This document shows, one piece after another, positions 44,444 to 53,877 of a stretch of 64,000 nt of DNA. The position numbers and the translations under genes were made by a program. The stretch comes from Arctic95D-9 sp037190325 (GTDB lineage: Bacteria > Verrucomicrobiota > Verrucomicrobiia > Verrucomicrobiales > DEV007). Position 1 is the first letter of the stretch. Each line of letters opens with the position of its first letter. The stretch covers positions 135,456 through 199,455 of the forward strand of contig JBBCIU010000004.1 of NCBI GenBank assembly GCA_037190325.1, given 5' to 3'. The notes beneath the pieces were generated by a model. That model searched no databases and was not told the origin of the DNA. It saw only the letters and a list, made by a program, of their open reading frames with translations.

Positions 44444-45178
44444 TCACTTGTCCAGCCGGAAGATGAGAACCCGGCGGTCCTGCTTCAGCAGCGCGTCGGG
44501 CGAGGTCTCGGGAAAGCGGGCCTGGGTTTCGCCGAAGCCGACGGGGAGGAGGCGATGCTCCTCGACGCCGAGGCTCGTCAGCACGGAGACGATGCGTTCG
44601 GCACGCTGCTGCGAGAGAATCTGGTTCGAGAAGGCGTTCCCCTCGGCGGAGGCGTGCCCCTCGATGACGAACTGCAGTCCCTTCAGATCGGGATGCTTCA
44701 GCGCCTCCGAGAGGGTGACGACGACTTCGACGGAGGCGTCGTCCACGAAATCGGCGGTTCCTTTGCGGAAGAGGATGTTGTCCCGCGTCACCTTCGACTC
44801 GGGATCGACCTGGTACTTCAGCTCCACTGCCTGCTCTCCGGCGGCGACCGCGTAGTCCCCGGCTCCGGTCGAGGCCGGGGCGGTGGTGGTGGCGAGGGCG
44901 ACCTTGTTCTCCTCCGCGGCGACGCTGACCGCCTTGGGAATGCCGCGGGTGCTGAGGATGAGGGAGCGGGTCTCGGTCTTGGCCGCGGAGGCGGCGGCAC
45001 CGATGCTGCGGGAACCGGCACCGCGGGTCACGAGTCCGCCGGAGGCGGGGGCGGTCTTGCCGGCCTGGCCTTTGAGCTTTTTCACGAGATCCTCGCCGCT
45101 TTCGTCCTGGGCCGCGAGGGGGGCGGCCGAGACGAGGAGAGCGAGAAGGGTGCTGCCGAATGTCTGGATCGTTTTCAT
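44444..45178 (-). CDS. OmpA family protein (exported), partner of the multiheme cytochrome
   Basis: A 244-residue exported protein (signal MKTIQTFGSTLLALLVSAAPLAAQ, broken after Ala). The middle is Ala/Thr/Ser-rich and contains STRGIPKAVSVAAEE; the C-terminal OmpA-like domain (about 125-244) shows NILFRKGTADFVDD, EGHASAEGN and LSQQRAERIVSVL, with the usual Asp/Arg peptidoglycan-binding positions. It follows the large cytochrome gene by 37 bases on the same strand. The short segment RGIPKA is shared with the C-terminus of that cytochrome, which suggests the two act together at the cell wall. Confidence 0.88.
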   Translation of the reverse strand: MKTIQTFGSTLLALLVSAAPLAAQDESGEDLVKKLKGQAGKTAPASGGLVTRGAGSRSIGAAASAAKTETRSLILSTRGIPKAVSVAAEENKVALATTTAPASTGAGDYAVAAGEQAVELKYQVDPESKVTRDNILFRKGTADFVDDASVEVVVTLSEALKHPDLKGLQFVIEGHASAEGNAFSNQILSQQRAERIVSVLTSLGVEEHRLLPVGFGETQARFPETSPDALLKQDRRVLIFRLDK

Positions 45179-45215
45179 GGATGGGAAGGGGTGCGTTGTT
45201 TGGGGACGGGAGAGA

Positions 45216-48047
45216 TCAGTCCTTGAGCTGGTAGCCGATGCGGGCCTCGGTGATCTGCGCGGGCACGGAGTCGGCCGCATCGGACTCGCCCACGCGGATC
45301 GCCTTGGGAATGCCGCGCGCCGAGAAGACCTTGCTCTTGTCGAAGACGGTGAAGTCGCCCGCCGCCTGGCCTTTGGCGAGGTTCTTCAACTCCGCCTTGG
45401 CCGCATAGACGATGATGTGCTCGGGGCCGCCGGGGGCGGTGGTCTCCCACGAGACGACGAGCTTCTTGTTCTTCGGCCGGGCCGTGCTCTTCCCGGTGCT
45501 GCCGGGGAACAGCTCGGTGACGTGCTGATCGGAGCTGAGGTGGTAGACGCGGAGGTGGACGTCGTCGGTGGCGACGACCTCGAAATGCGCCCGCTCGCCC
45601 ACCTTGAGCTTGGGTTGGATCGAGAGCTTCAGCTTGCCGCCGCCGTGGAGGAGAACGGATTCCGTCGCAAGGGCGGCCGCCGCCGCGGTGGAGGCGGTGA
45701 GCACCTTCTTCGTCTCGGCGAGGGCGTGCCCGCCGGATCCGACGAACTCCAGATACTGGTCGGAGCTCGCGACGAGATCGGCGTATTTCTGTCCGCCGAA
45801 CTCCTCGTAGCCCAGCGGGATGAAGGGCATCAGCTCGTAGCCCAGGGCGTAGACGACGGAGATGTATTCGCGGAGGAGATTCTCGCGGCGCAGGGGCAGG
45901 CCTCGCTCCATCGCGCTGGCGATGACGCCGAGGACTTCGCTCCGGTCGCTCTCCTCCTTGAGCAGGGAGAGAAGTTCGTCGTGCTCCATGCCGAACTCGG
46001 CCGAAAGCTTGCGCGAGGTGACGGCCCCGCGGAATTCCTTGTAGAGGCCGAGGACGGGCTCCTCGGCACCGCCGCGGCCTCCGGTGGCCTCCTTCTCGGC
46101 GGCGATGAAGCGTTCGAAGTCCTCCTTCACCGCAGCCTGGAGCACGGCGGGTTCGGGGTAGAGCTTCTCGACGAGCTTGCGCTCGGCGAAGTCGAGGATG
46201 CCGGCGGCCTCGACGAGCGGGCGCACTTCGTCCTCCATCGTCGCGAGAGTCCGTTTCGAAAGGTCCGTCACCCGGATCGGCGGCTTGATGCCCTTGTCGT
46301 GGCAGGCGATGCAGGAGATGCCGTTGATGATGACCTTGTCCTGCCGGTTGTCGTCCTGGACGATCTCGATGGGAGCGCGGTCGAGGCGCTTGCCCTCGTG
46401 GGTCGTCAGCATGTAGCCTTGGAGGCCGTTGGGCAGGTTGTAGATCATCTCTCCTCCGTCGTGGGTGAAGATATGGTCGTGGTCGTCGGTGAGATGGGCA
46501 TCGGACGGCCCGAGGGGGGCGAGGGTGAGATCCTGGTGCCGGTTGGCGCTCTGCGGGGTGAAGTCGTAGCTGACCCAGTAGGCCCCCTGGTGCGAGCCGA
46601 GCTCGTGGCGCTCGATGAGGCGGTTGGCCCCGGAGACGCCGGAATACTGGAAGCCGGCGCGGATGGCGCGCCCCTCGCGGAGGTTGCCGAGACGGTCGAC
46701 GCCGAGGGCGTGGTCGAGCTTCCCGAGGACGTCGTCGTCCTTGCCGTGGACTTCGAAGCCGAGAAGACGGTCCATAATCTGGTCGTAGAGCGGTGGCTGC
46801 GAAGCAGAGAAGGTGAACCAGTCGGCCCGCAGGTAGGCCATCTTCGAACCGGTGTGGCGCTCGATGAGCTGCTCCTTCTGACGGTCGATGCCGAGGATGC
46901 CGTAAGGGTAGTAGGAGACGACGTTCTCCCATTGCTCGGCCTTCCAGTTGTAGTCGCGGAGGTCGATGCGGTAGATCGTCTCCGCCTCGTCGATGGCCAC
47001 GGGCACGGTGATCTTCGCGTTCATCGAGAGGCTGTTGATCAGCTTGCCGATGGCGGCGCGATGGGGATCGAGGTCGGGGACGAGGGAGCGTCCGTTCTCG
47101 TCGGTCTGGTTGTGGAGGTTGGTCAGGGTCAGGTAGCGGAAGAAGCTCCGCTGGGTTTCGGAGGCCTTGTCCAGATCGTTGTAGATCGCCTTGATCGTCT
47201 CGTTCTGCGAGATGAACTCGCGCTGAACCTCGGCGGGCTTGCCGGAGGCGATCCACTCCCTGAGCACGGCCCGCTCGGCCTCGTCGAGAGGCGGGCGGAA
47301 TCCCTTGTCCCCTTCCTTGCCCTTCGATTTTGGCATGCGCTCGGAGTCGTCGTGCTGGCGCATGACCCGGTCGACGACGGCCTCGGCGAGGAGGATCGTT
47401 CCCGAATCGTCCCGCTGGCTGAAGAAGGTCGCGAGGTTCACCGAACCGTGGAGCTCGGGCTCGTAGTCGCCCTGGTGGCACTGGGCGCAGCGGTTGGAGA
47501 AGATCCAATGCACCTTGCCGGCGAGATCGAGGCCGGCGGGCATCTCGTCCTCGTTGTCCGTCACGGTGGGGGCGCCCTCCTCCTTCTTCGTCTCGGCGAC
47601 CTCGGTCTTCTCCGTTGTCTCGGGAGCCGTCCCGGCCGGAGCGGTGGTCATCGGCTTGGCCGGAGCGGCCCCGTCGAGCTGCGCGATCCAGTCGCGGACC
47701 AAGGCCTGCTCCTCGGCGCTGAGGGGCGGACGGAAGCTCTCGTCGCCTTCGGCTCCGCTGCTCTTCGGCATCCGCTTCTTCGAGGTCGCATCCATCGCGA
47801 CCCGGCGGAAGATGGGCGATTCCTCGGGATCGCCCTTGACGAGCATCTCCTCGTCGACCAGTCCCGCGAGGTCGAGGCCCTTGTGGAGGTAAGGGTAGTC
47901 GTCGTTCGTGTCGGGGTGATGGCATTCCTTGCACTTGCTCTCGAAGAGGGCCTCCACTTTGGGCGTGAGGTCCTCGCCGAGAAGGTCGGGCGAAGCCAGC
48001 CCCAGAAGAGGCAGGGTCAGAATCGGCAGGATGTGGGCAGGGCGCAT
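45216..48047 (-). CDS. Large exported multiheme cytochrome c with DUF4384-like domain
   Basis: A 943-residue exported protein with a signal peptide. It has three CxxCH heme sites: CKECH (39-43), CAQCH (187-191) and CIACH (about 575). The first two lie in repeated cytochrome modules that share RVAMDATSKKRMPKS- and VMRQHDDSERMPKSK-type sequence with FRPPL and VRDWIA/LREWIA, typical of planctomycete PSC1/cytochrome domains. The C-terminus (about 780-900) holds a DUF4384-like segment (HFEVVATDDVHLRVYHLSSD and ITELFPG, adjoining), a domain usually followed by OmpA proteins. It is upstream of the OmpA gene by 37 bases. The likely role is an envelope electron-transfer or sensing protein. Confidence 0.85.
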   Translation of the reverse strand: MRPAHILPILTLPLLGLASPDLLGEDLTPKVEALFESKCKECHHPDTNDDYPYLHKGLDLAGLVDEEMLVKGDPEESPIFRRVAMDATSKKRMPKSSGAEGDESFRPPLSAEEQALVRDWIAQLDGAAPAKPMTTAPAGTAPETTEKTEVAETKKEEGAPTVTDNEDEMPAGLDLAGKVHWIFSNRCAQCHQGDYEPELHGSVNLATFFSQRDDSGTILLAEAVVDRVMRQHDDSERMPKSKGKEGDKGFRPPLDEAERAVLREWIASGKPAEVQREFISQNETIKAIYNDLDKASETQRSFFRYLTLTNLHNQTDENGRSLVPDLDPHRAAIGKLINSLSMNAKITVPVAIDEAETIYRIDLRDYNWKAEQWENVVSYYPYGILGIDRQKEQLIERHTGSKMAYLRADWFTFSASQPPLYDQIMDRLLGFEVHGKDDDVLGKLDHALGVDRLGNLREGRAIRAGFQYSGVSGANRLIERHELGSHQGAYWVSYDFTPQSANRHQDLTLAPLGPSDAHLTDDHDHIFTHDGGEMIYNLPNGLQGYMLTTHEGKRLDRAPIEIVQDDNRQDKVIINGISCIACHDKGIKPPIRVTDLSKRTLATMEDEVRPLVEAAGILDFAERKLVEKLYPEPAVLQAAVKEDFERFIAAEKEATGGRGGAEEPVLGLYKEFRGAVTSRKLSAEFGMEHDELLSLLKEESDRSEVLGVIASAMERGLPLRRENLLREYISVVYALGYELMPFIPLGYEEFGGQKYADLVASSDQYLEFVGSGGHALAETKKVLTASTAAAAALATESVLLHGGGKLKLSIQPKLKVGERAHFEVVATDDVHLRVYHLSSDQHVTELFPGSTGKSTARPKNKKLVVSWETTAPGGPEHIIVYAAKAELKNLAKGQAAGDFTVFDKSKVFSARGIPKAIRVGESDAADSVPAQITEARIGYQLKD

Positions 48048-48197
48048 GGCGGACTCAAGGATGGGAAATGTAGCAAAGAAAACGCCGGAGAGACGAGCCG
48101 AATTGAGAATCTATGTGAGGTTTTTCCCACATTTCCTCCGCTTCGTCGAGCGGCTCGGCACGTCCAACCCAAGGCGGAAACCCGCCTGCCGTTTTCG

Positions 48198-49352
48198 ATG
48201 AGTTCCACCGCCGCCAACCGCGCCGTCTCCTGTCTCCTCCCCGCGACGTGGGACGACGACGCGGTGCGCCGCGCGGCGGCGGGCTGCCGCGAGCGCCTCG
48301 GGACACGTCCCGACCTCGTCCTCGCTTTCGCGAGCTCCGACTACCGACCCCATCTCGCGGATCTGATCGAGCACCTCCGCCTCGACGGGCAGGCCTTGCA
48401 CATCCTCGGCGGTTCGGCCGAAGGGCTTTTCGGCGTGGGCCGGGAATGGGAGAACGCGAGCGGCCTCTCGCTGCTTTTCCTCTCGTTGCCGAGCACGTCG
48501 ATGGAATCGCTGAAAAGCCGCGGGGAATTGGAGAAGAGCCGATTCCTCGACGCCGATCCGGCTGGGTTCCTCGTTCTGGCCGACCCTCTTCGAAGCGGCG
48601 TCCAGGGGCCCCTGCGCGAGTTCAATTCGCTTTTCCCCGGTGTCCCCGCCGTCGGCGGATTCGTTTCGGGAGGACCGGAGGAGGAGGATCTTTTCCTCTT
48701 CACCGAAGCCGGAATGGCCCGGGAGGACTTCGTCGCCGTCGGGCTGGGCGGAGGCATCGGGATATCGGCCTTCGCTTCCCAGAGTTGCCGACCCATCGGC
48801 GAGCCGCTCGTGGTGACGCGGAGCCGTTCGAACACGGTTCACGCCATCGCGGGGAAGCCGCCCTACGCCGTCCTCGCGGAGACCTTCGCCTCGCTCGACG
48901 AGGCCCTTCGCCTCTCCGCCGAGGGAAACATCTTCGCCGGACTCGCGGTGCGCGAGGAGGTCGAGGATTTCGACACGGGCGACTTCGTGATCCGCCACAT
49001 CGTCGGCACGGATCTGAGGGAGGGCAAGCTCGTCCTCGCCTCGCCTCCGCGTACCGGCCAGACCCTGCAGTTCCAATTGCGCGACGCGGCGGTCGCGGAG
49101 GCATCCCTGACAAAACACTGCAAGGCTCTCGTCGCCGAGCAAGGAAAGCCCTTCGCCGCTTTCGTGTGCGCCGGTCGCGGACGCGGGCGGAGGCTCTACG
49201 GCGAACCCGACCGCGACGCCGCGATTCTGCACGAGCATCTCGGCCCCGTGCCGGTCGGCGGCCTCTACGGAAACGGCGAGTTCGCTCCTGTCGCTGGAAC
49301 CAACTTCCGGCACGACCACTCGCTCTGCGGGGCGCTGTTCCACGAGGCCTGA
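48198..49352 (+). CDS. FIST domain protein
   Basis: A 384-residue soluble protein with a FIST N domain (about 30-210) and a FIST C domain (about 220-375, ending PVPVGGLYGNGEFAPV and FRHDHSLCGALF). FIST domains bind small ligands, possibly amino acids, and are often joined to or near signalling proteins, although no kinase is fused here. The ATG at 48198 is the first good start. It is divergent from the multiheme cytochrome (150 bases) and is the last gene before tRNA-Thr. Confidence 0.88.
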   Translation: MSSTAANRAVSCLLPATWDDDAVRRAAAGCRERLGTRPDLVLAFASSDYRPHLADLIEHLRLDGQALHILGGSAEGLFGVGREWENASGLSLLFLSLPSTSMESLKSRGELEKSRFLDADPAGFLVLADPLRSGVQGPLREFNSLFPGVPAVGGFVSGGPEEEDLFLFTEAGMAREDFVAVGLGGGIGISAFASQSCRPIGEPLVVTRSRSNTVHAIAGKPPYAVLAETFASLDEALRLSAEGNIFAGLAVREEVEDFDTGDFVIRHIVGTDLREGKLVLASPPRTGQTLQFQLRDAAVAEASLTKHCKALVAEQGKPFAAFVCAGRGRGRRLYGEPDRDAAILHEHLGPVPVGGLYGNGEFAPVAGTNFRHDHSLCGALFHEA

Positions 49353-49485
49353 GCGGAGAGAGGGAGCATCGGCCCGGCACGCCTCGCACAGGCCTTGGTG
49401 GACGTCCGCGTTTCCCGAAACCTCCCCTTGCGGCGGAGCCTCCCGACGGCTATTTTCCCATCCCACCGGTTCGCGGCCCCTATGG

Positions 49486-49558
49486 GCCAACTTAGCTCAG
49501 TTGGTAGAGCAGCTGATTTGTAATCAGCCGGTCGTCGGTTCGAGTCCGACAGTTGGCT
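49486..49558 (+). tRNA. tRNA-Thr, anticodon TGT
   Basis: A 73-base canonical tRNA: acceptor GCCAACT paired with AGTTGGC, anticodon stem GCTGA/TCAGC around the loop TTTGTAA (anticodon TGT), T-arm GTCGG-TTCGAGT-CCGAC. CCA is not encoded. The sequence changes character immediately after it: everything downstream is mobile and lower in GC, as expected when an island enters at a tRNA 3' end. Confidence 0.96.
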
Positions 49559-49759
49559 TCTCATTTACAACGAGTTACGATGATTCTTCCCGCCTCCGGC
49601 GGAGGCCCTACACGGAACCTGGACGATTCGCGGCGGTACTTCAGTTTACGGCACGCGCGGTTTGCCCATGAACGCCGCGAAGCAGCCGAGACCGCGAGGG
49701 AGGTTGGAACCCGCAAGGGAACCGCTTCACCCTCAAAAAATGGAACCACCCGGATTACA
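49559..49759 (+). other. Junction after tRNA-Thr with orphan coding fragment
   Basis: About 200 bases between tRNA-Thr and the first transposase remnant. On the forward strand, near 49712-49789, a frame ends WNPQGNRFTLKKWNHPDY and a few more residues before a stop; it looks like the 3' end of a broken gene but has no start in the window's tRNA-proximal sequence. The rest shows nothing recognisable. Confidence 0.35.
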
Positions 49760-50890
49760 AGTGGCAGGTGGATTGGGCCTGACTCCATCCGATTCTTGAA
49801 TTTGTGGGTGATGCGATTTCATACTCGAAGCGCCGTCGGCCGAAGTCGCTGCGGAAGGCGGCTCGCAGGAGCGAGGGCAGCGACTCGAAGACTTTGCTTT
49901 GAGCGGGTCCGACCGTTCTTATCGCCGACGCCTCACCGGCTCCCCTTTCGCCGGGCGCACCGGGTGGCGTTGCCTCATTGCGTGCAACGCCGAGATTGAC
50001 CAAGGTCATACCCTCCTGAGGTTGAGGCTGAGCACCCCGCGGATCATCCGGGCGTAGATCAGGCACTGGACGGTGTTTTCCTTGGTACGCCGTGCGCTCA
50101 CCACTTCGAGGTCTTGGCCGTTCTTCAAGCCCTTGAAGAAAATCTCCACCATCCATCGCACCCGATAGAGTTGGGCGAGGCTTCCCGCATCGAGCCGCTC
50201 AGCCTCGACGTTGGTGAAGACCACCTCTCAGCCACACAGGTCCAGATCACGTTGGCGCGGGACGAGCTTACTCGGGAAGCGTGCGGCGGAGTTTCCTGCG
50301 GAGTTGCGCGGCCTTGACCGCATCGATTCGGAATGCCACCAGCCGGCCCTCCACGGGAGCGGCACGCCCCCGCTCGCACGACCTGGTCCACCGTCGCCCC
50401 CTTGGCCGCATAAAGGATCCGGACCAAATCTAGATCCCCTCCCGCGAGGTCGCCGATGACCGTGCCCTCGGACAGACGGGTCAAAACCAGGCCCCTCTCC
50501 GTGCGATCTCGTAGAAGGCCTCCAGGCAGAATGGTTGGCGGAGCCGGGGAGTTTTTTCGCGAGACTGAGGTGCAGGGGCACGACGCTGCCGTCCTCGATG
50601 AGGAGGCGGTTTGAATATACCGCGCGCCCGCTCCAGGATGGAGGCGAAACGGCTCCCGGTCAGGGCGTAGAGACGCCGGGGTTGGCTTCTAGGACCTGGT
50701 GAAAGGCGCTGGCGAAGAAGGGCGGAGCGGCCTCATGGGAAAGTCTGTCGAATACGACATGGCGGAAGATTTTTTCTCTGGCAAAGGAGGAAAAAGCTTG
50801 GGCGATGCCGCGGCAGTGGGAGTTGCCTTCGCACGCCGCCGTGCGGCCGGATTTTGCGCGGTGCGCGTGACGAAGCTGGTTTTTCTTGCC
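49760..50890 (-). pseudogene. Degenerate IS4-family transposase
   Basis: Pieces of one transposase read from about 50880 down to 49760 in alternating frames. They include an N-terminal part (IFRHVVFDRLSHEA), EDGSVVPLHLSLAKKLPG (about 50540-50610), RLSEGTVIGDLAGGD (about 50440-50480), VAFRIDAVKAAQLRRKLRR, and YRVRWMVEIFFKGLKNG (about 50115-50165), the last being the conserved IS4 YREK-like region with the catalytic Glu. At least three frameshifts separate them, so it cannot make a functional enzyme. I saw no clear terminal inverted repeats. Confidence 0.7.
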
Positions 50891-51175
50891 AAAACCATGA
50901 GCGTTTATTGAGTGAGAAGGCAGGCGGGCGAACGGACGATCTTTACAGTTTGCATCGAAGGCCGCGTTCGCCAGCCCTTTGCCTGTTAAGCGGAGAATCT
51001 GCTTTTATTCCGTTTCAACTCATTAATTATAAGATAATTGCGAATTTAAAATTTGCACACATGCCCTCCCGCCGGGAATCCCGCATTCCTTCTGTGCCCT
51101 TTTTCAATGAGTCACGTCACTGCTTAGTTTTCGTATGAAAACCTTTGACTTTGTACAAAGAATCTGTCGATTCTA
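50891..51175. other. AT-rich spacer between IS remnants
   Basis: About 285 bases, very AT-rich around 51020-51060. No gene or clear promoter is seen. Confidence 0.4.
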
Positions 51176-52047
51176 GAGTGTGTTCGAGAACTTAAGAAAC
51201 GTTGATTAAATGCTTATGCTTTTGTCAGGATCGGCTATCTTCCGGCATGGGAACCTTACGCCTCCATCCGACGGACCCCGCCAATGCAAGGCGGCTAAAA
51301 AAACGAACGAAGACCAGGCGCGTATCTGTGCCGGTCGCGGAGGCCCCAAGTGGGGAAGACCTCTGGTCGATGCCGAGCTCATTCTCCTCACGATGTCTTT
51401 CCGGTTGCGAGAAGGCTGTTCCTGGAGGGCGTTGAGCATTTTCGCGCCCCACTCCACCATCTTCACATGCTGGAAAGCGTGGTGCGAGTCCGGCGTCTGG
51501 GACAGGATTCTTGGAGCGCTCGCGAAACAAGGCGCGGCGGGAAGCTCTGGGCGATCAATCCCCTGCGCGAAGGTCGACAAGCACCCTTTTGGAGGCCCGC
51601 AAGGCGCTGAAGTCCAATGCATGGGGGGGCCAATGGAGGCGCCAATACCAAGTCCGCGCCTTGGTCGACGCCCGAGGGCAAGCCGCTCGCCTGCCCTTGC
51701 TCTTCGGCCCCGGCCCGCCCGACAGCCTCTGGGCCCATCGGCTTGTCGAAGAACAGAATTCCAGGACGATCCTCGCCGACAAGGCCTACGGCAGCGCCGC
51801 CTTCAGGGAATTTCTGGAGTCGCTCGGACTCGGGCGTGCATACGGTCGAACGCCAACGAAAGCGATTCGGTAAAGTATCACAAGGGGCTCTACGGCAAGC
51901 ACCATCATGTGGAGAACTTCTTCCTACGCGTCAAGGAATTCTGCACCATCCCAACTGACTTCGAGAAGCTCGGATCGAGATTCCTCTGCCCCGTGGAGCT
52001 TGCCGCCCTCTGCGATTGGCTCAGAAAATAAGTTCTCAAACACACCC
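51176..52047 (+). mobile_element. IS5-family insertion sequence with terminal inverted repeats, degenerate
   Basis: The ends are GAGTGTGTTCGAGAACTTA on the left (from 51176) and the inverted GGGTGTGTTTGAGAACTTA on the right (ending 52047); they differ at two positions. A TA dinucleotide flanks each end (51174-51175 and 52048-52049), as expected for IS5 (IS427-type) target duplication. The element is about 870 bases, a normal size for this group. The transposase inside is frameshifted, so it is no longer autonomous. Confidence 0.8.
51300..52031 (+). pseudogene. Frameshifted IS5-family transposase
   Basis: Fragments in different frames reconstruct one transposase: GRGGPKWGRPLVDAELIL and FRLREGCSWRALSIFAPHS in one frame, VDARGQAARLPLLFGPGPP with NSRTILADKAYGSAAFREF (the DDE second-Asp region) in another, and VKYHKGLYGKHHHVENFFLR then LCPVELAALCDWLRK at the end. 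These are IS427-group hallmarks. At least two frameshifts, near 51530 and 51850, interrupt it. Confidence 0.75.
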
Positions 52048-52158
52048 TAATCAACGCTGGCCATGAATGCCCCCTTGCCTCCCCGAAACCCTTCTGACGT
52101 AGCCCTTTAGGAAAGGGGCTGATGGGAGGACAAGGCAATTTCTTTAGAGATTGTTGCG

Positions 52159-53718
52159 ATGCTGAAAGTCACTTATCTCACCCTTCCACTTAGAGAAGGG
52201 AACGAGCTCTGCAACGTCGGCGATCGAGTGATCTTTACGGGCGTTCGCAATATTCTGCGGATGGCGCTCGGCGAGCACATCGAAACGATACGATCGGTGG
52301 CTGATGGAGAGAAATTGCCATCTGATGCGGATGTAGTTGTAGTGTGCGGGATGCCGCAGGTCTCGCAAAGCAACACGCCTGGAATAAAATTGCAGCGAAT
52401 CCTCGAGGCGGCGCAAAGCGAAAGTCCGGTGCGACTAAATCTCGGTGCAGGTTCGTTTTATTTCGATGCGTTCGATGGGGATCGCAAGAACAAGGATGCG
52501 GCTTTTGCCAATCGGGTGGTAGGGAGTCTTGGAGCAGTGGCGTATCGAGAGTTTGCGAGATTTGATCTTTGCATTTGCCGCGATCACGGGGCGGTAGCGG
52601 CGTTGCGGGGGCTCGGAGTGGACGCCATCGGACTACCGTGTCCGGGCTTTTTTGCACCGATGTTTCAATCGCGACCACTATTTCGCCAACAGGGGCAGTT
52701 GGTCTCAGTGCTTAATGGGACCGCGAGCTTCTGGAACCGGGTGGATGCAGATGTGCATGGGTTTTACCGGCGGCTGTGGGAAAGCGATCCGACGCGCACC
52801 TTCCTTGCGCATGATGAGCAGGATGCGGAGATGCTCTCGGACATGGGAGTTCCGCACTTAGTCTTCGAATCGGTAGAAGAATTCCTCGGCTGCTTGGCGA
52901 GGCACGAGCGATTGTTTAGCTTGCGTGTGCATGGGGCATTGCCGGCGTGGGCGCTCGGACTCGACGTGACACTGCTGGGAATTGATCGTCGGGCGCTCAT
53001 CGGCGATGATTTTGGGGCACGTTTTCGGGTGATCCCGGTGCGCGAGGAGAAGGACTTCACACTGGCGGAGGCGGGAGATGAGGTCGGAGGATACCAACAG
53101 AGTTTCGACCAACGGCGTGCGTGGCTCTGGTACTATGCGGGCGAATATGTACGGCAAATTCGTCAAGTGGTTTCGCGGAAGCTAAAGTGCGAGTTTTCGG
53201 AACGACTATTTTTCGGCTCCATGTCGGAGGCTAACGTGGTGCAGCCGACGTTGTCTCGTCCGGCGGGTCTTTATTTCAGTAAATTTTTCTACAGCTACGA
53301 AAGTGCCTTTCCGATCGAGGCCAAACTCTTTCGCAGCGCTCACCCTTTCGAGTTTTCCGAAGAGGAGGTGACGATCGAAACGTCATCGGCGAGCACGACG
53401 CTGCTTTACGGACCGTATGTGCGAATTCCGGAAGGAAGATGGCGGTTTTCGGGGCGGCTTGAGCTCGTGTCTACTAACGCCGCAGAGAATCTGAGCTGCC
53501 AGTTAAAAATACGAGTCGCGAAGGGGATTCCTGCTCGCGAATTGGGCGCGCGTGAGTTTTTGCTTGGCATTGGCGGTAGGATGGAAGTGAATTTCGAAGT
53601 TGATTTTGAGAACCGTGCAGATCCAGGACTAATCGAAACGCTTTTTTCCAGTTCCGGCACACTACCGATCGGTGAGCGATTGCGTCTCTCCCTTATGGCT
53701 ATGAAGCGACTCGGTTGA
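52159..53718 (+). CDS. Polysaccharide pyruvyl transferase family protein with extra C-terminal domain
   Basis: A 519-residue protein. The N-terminal ~310 residues show the pyruvyl transferase (CsaB/WcaK) pattern: NVGD (19-22, the NxGD loop), CRDHGAVAALRGLGV (140-154) and SLRVHGALPAWALGLDV (254-270, the RxHG motif). This enzyme type transfers pyruvate from phosphoenolpyruvate to sugars of exopolysaccharides. The C-terminal about 200 residues, after AWLWYYAGEYVRQIR, form a beta-rich region of unknown kind. GC content is lower than the backbone. It lies just after an IS5 element, in a glycan island. Confidence 0.82.
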   Translation: MLKVTYLTLPLREGNELCNVGDRVIFTGVRNILRMALGEHIETIRSVADGEKLPSDADVVVVCGMPQVSQSNTPGIKLQRILEAAQSESPVRLNLGAGSFYFDAFDGDRKNKDAAFANRVVGSLGAVAYREFARFDLCICRDHGAVAALRGLGVDAIGLPCPGFFAPMFQSRPLFRQQGQLVSVLNGTASFWNRVDADVHGFYRRLWESDPTRTFLAHDEQDAEMLSDMGVPHLVFESVEEFLGCLARHERLFSLRVHGALPAWALGLDVTLLGIDRRALIGDDFGARFRVIPVREEKDFTLAEAGDEVGGYQQSFDQRRAWLWYYAGEYVRQIRQVVSRKLKCEFSERLFFGSMSEANVVQPTLSRPAGLYFSKFFYSYESAFPIEAKLFRSAHPFEFSEEEVTIETSSASTTLLYGPYVRIPEGRWRFSGRLELVSTNAAENLSCQLKIRVAKGIPARELGAREFLLGIGGRMEVNFEVDFENRADPGLIETLFSSSGTLPIGERLRLSLMAMKRLG

Positions 53719-53877
53719 GATTCCTGCACGCGATTATCAGCACTGAACACCTTTGCCTCGAGAGCAATCGAGTATCTCATCTGAGAGCAGAAATTTCTGA
53801 AGGCTCTACTCCACCCCTCCCTCTCCGAAAATTATTCGCATAGTTTCATCAATTTTCATTAGCCATATACCCTACAA

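Noticed and set aside
44883..49352. A 1,489-codon forward open frame across the cytochrome gene
   Set aside because: Antisense to the multiheme cytochrome gene; only its last 384 codons (FIST protein from 48198) show family motifs.
50699..50911. A 70-residue forward open frame
   Set aside because: It lies antisense to the N-terminal portion of the degenerate IS4 transposase and shows no protein-like features.
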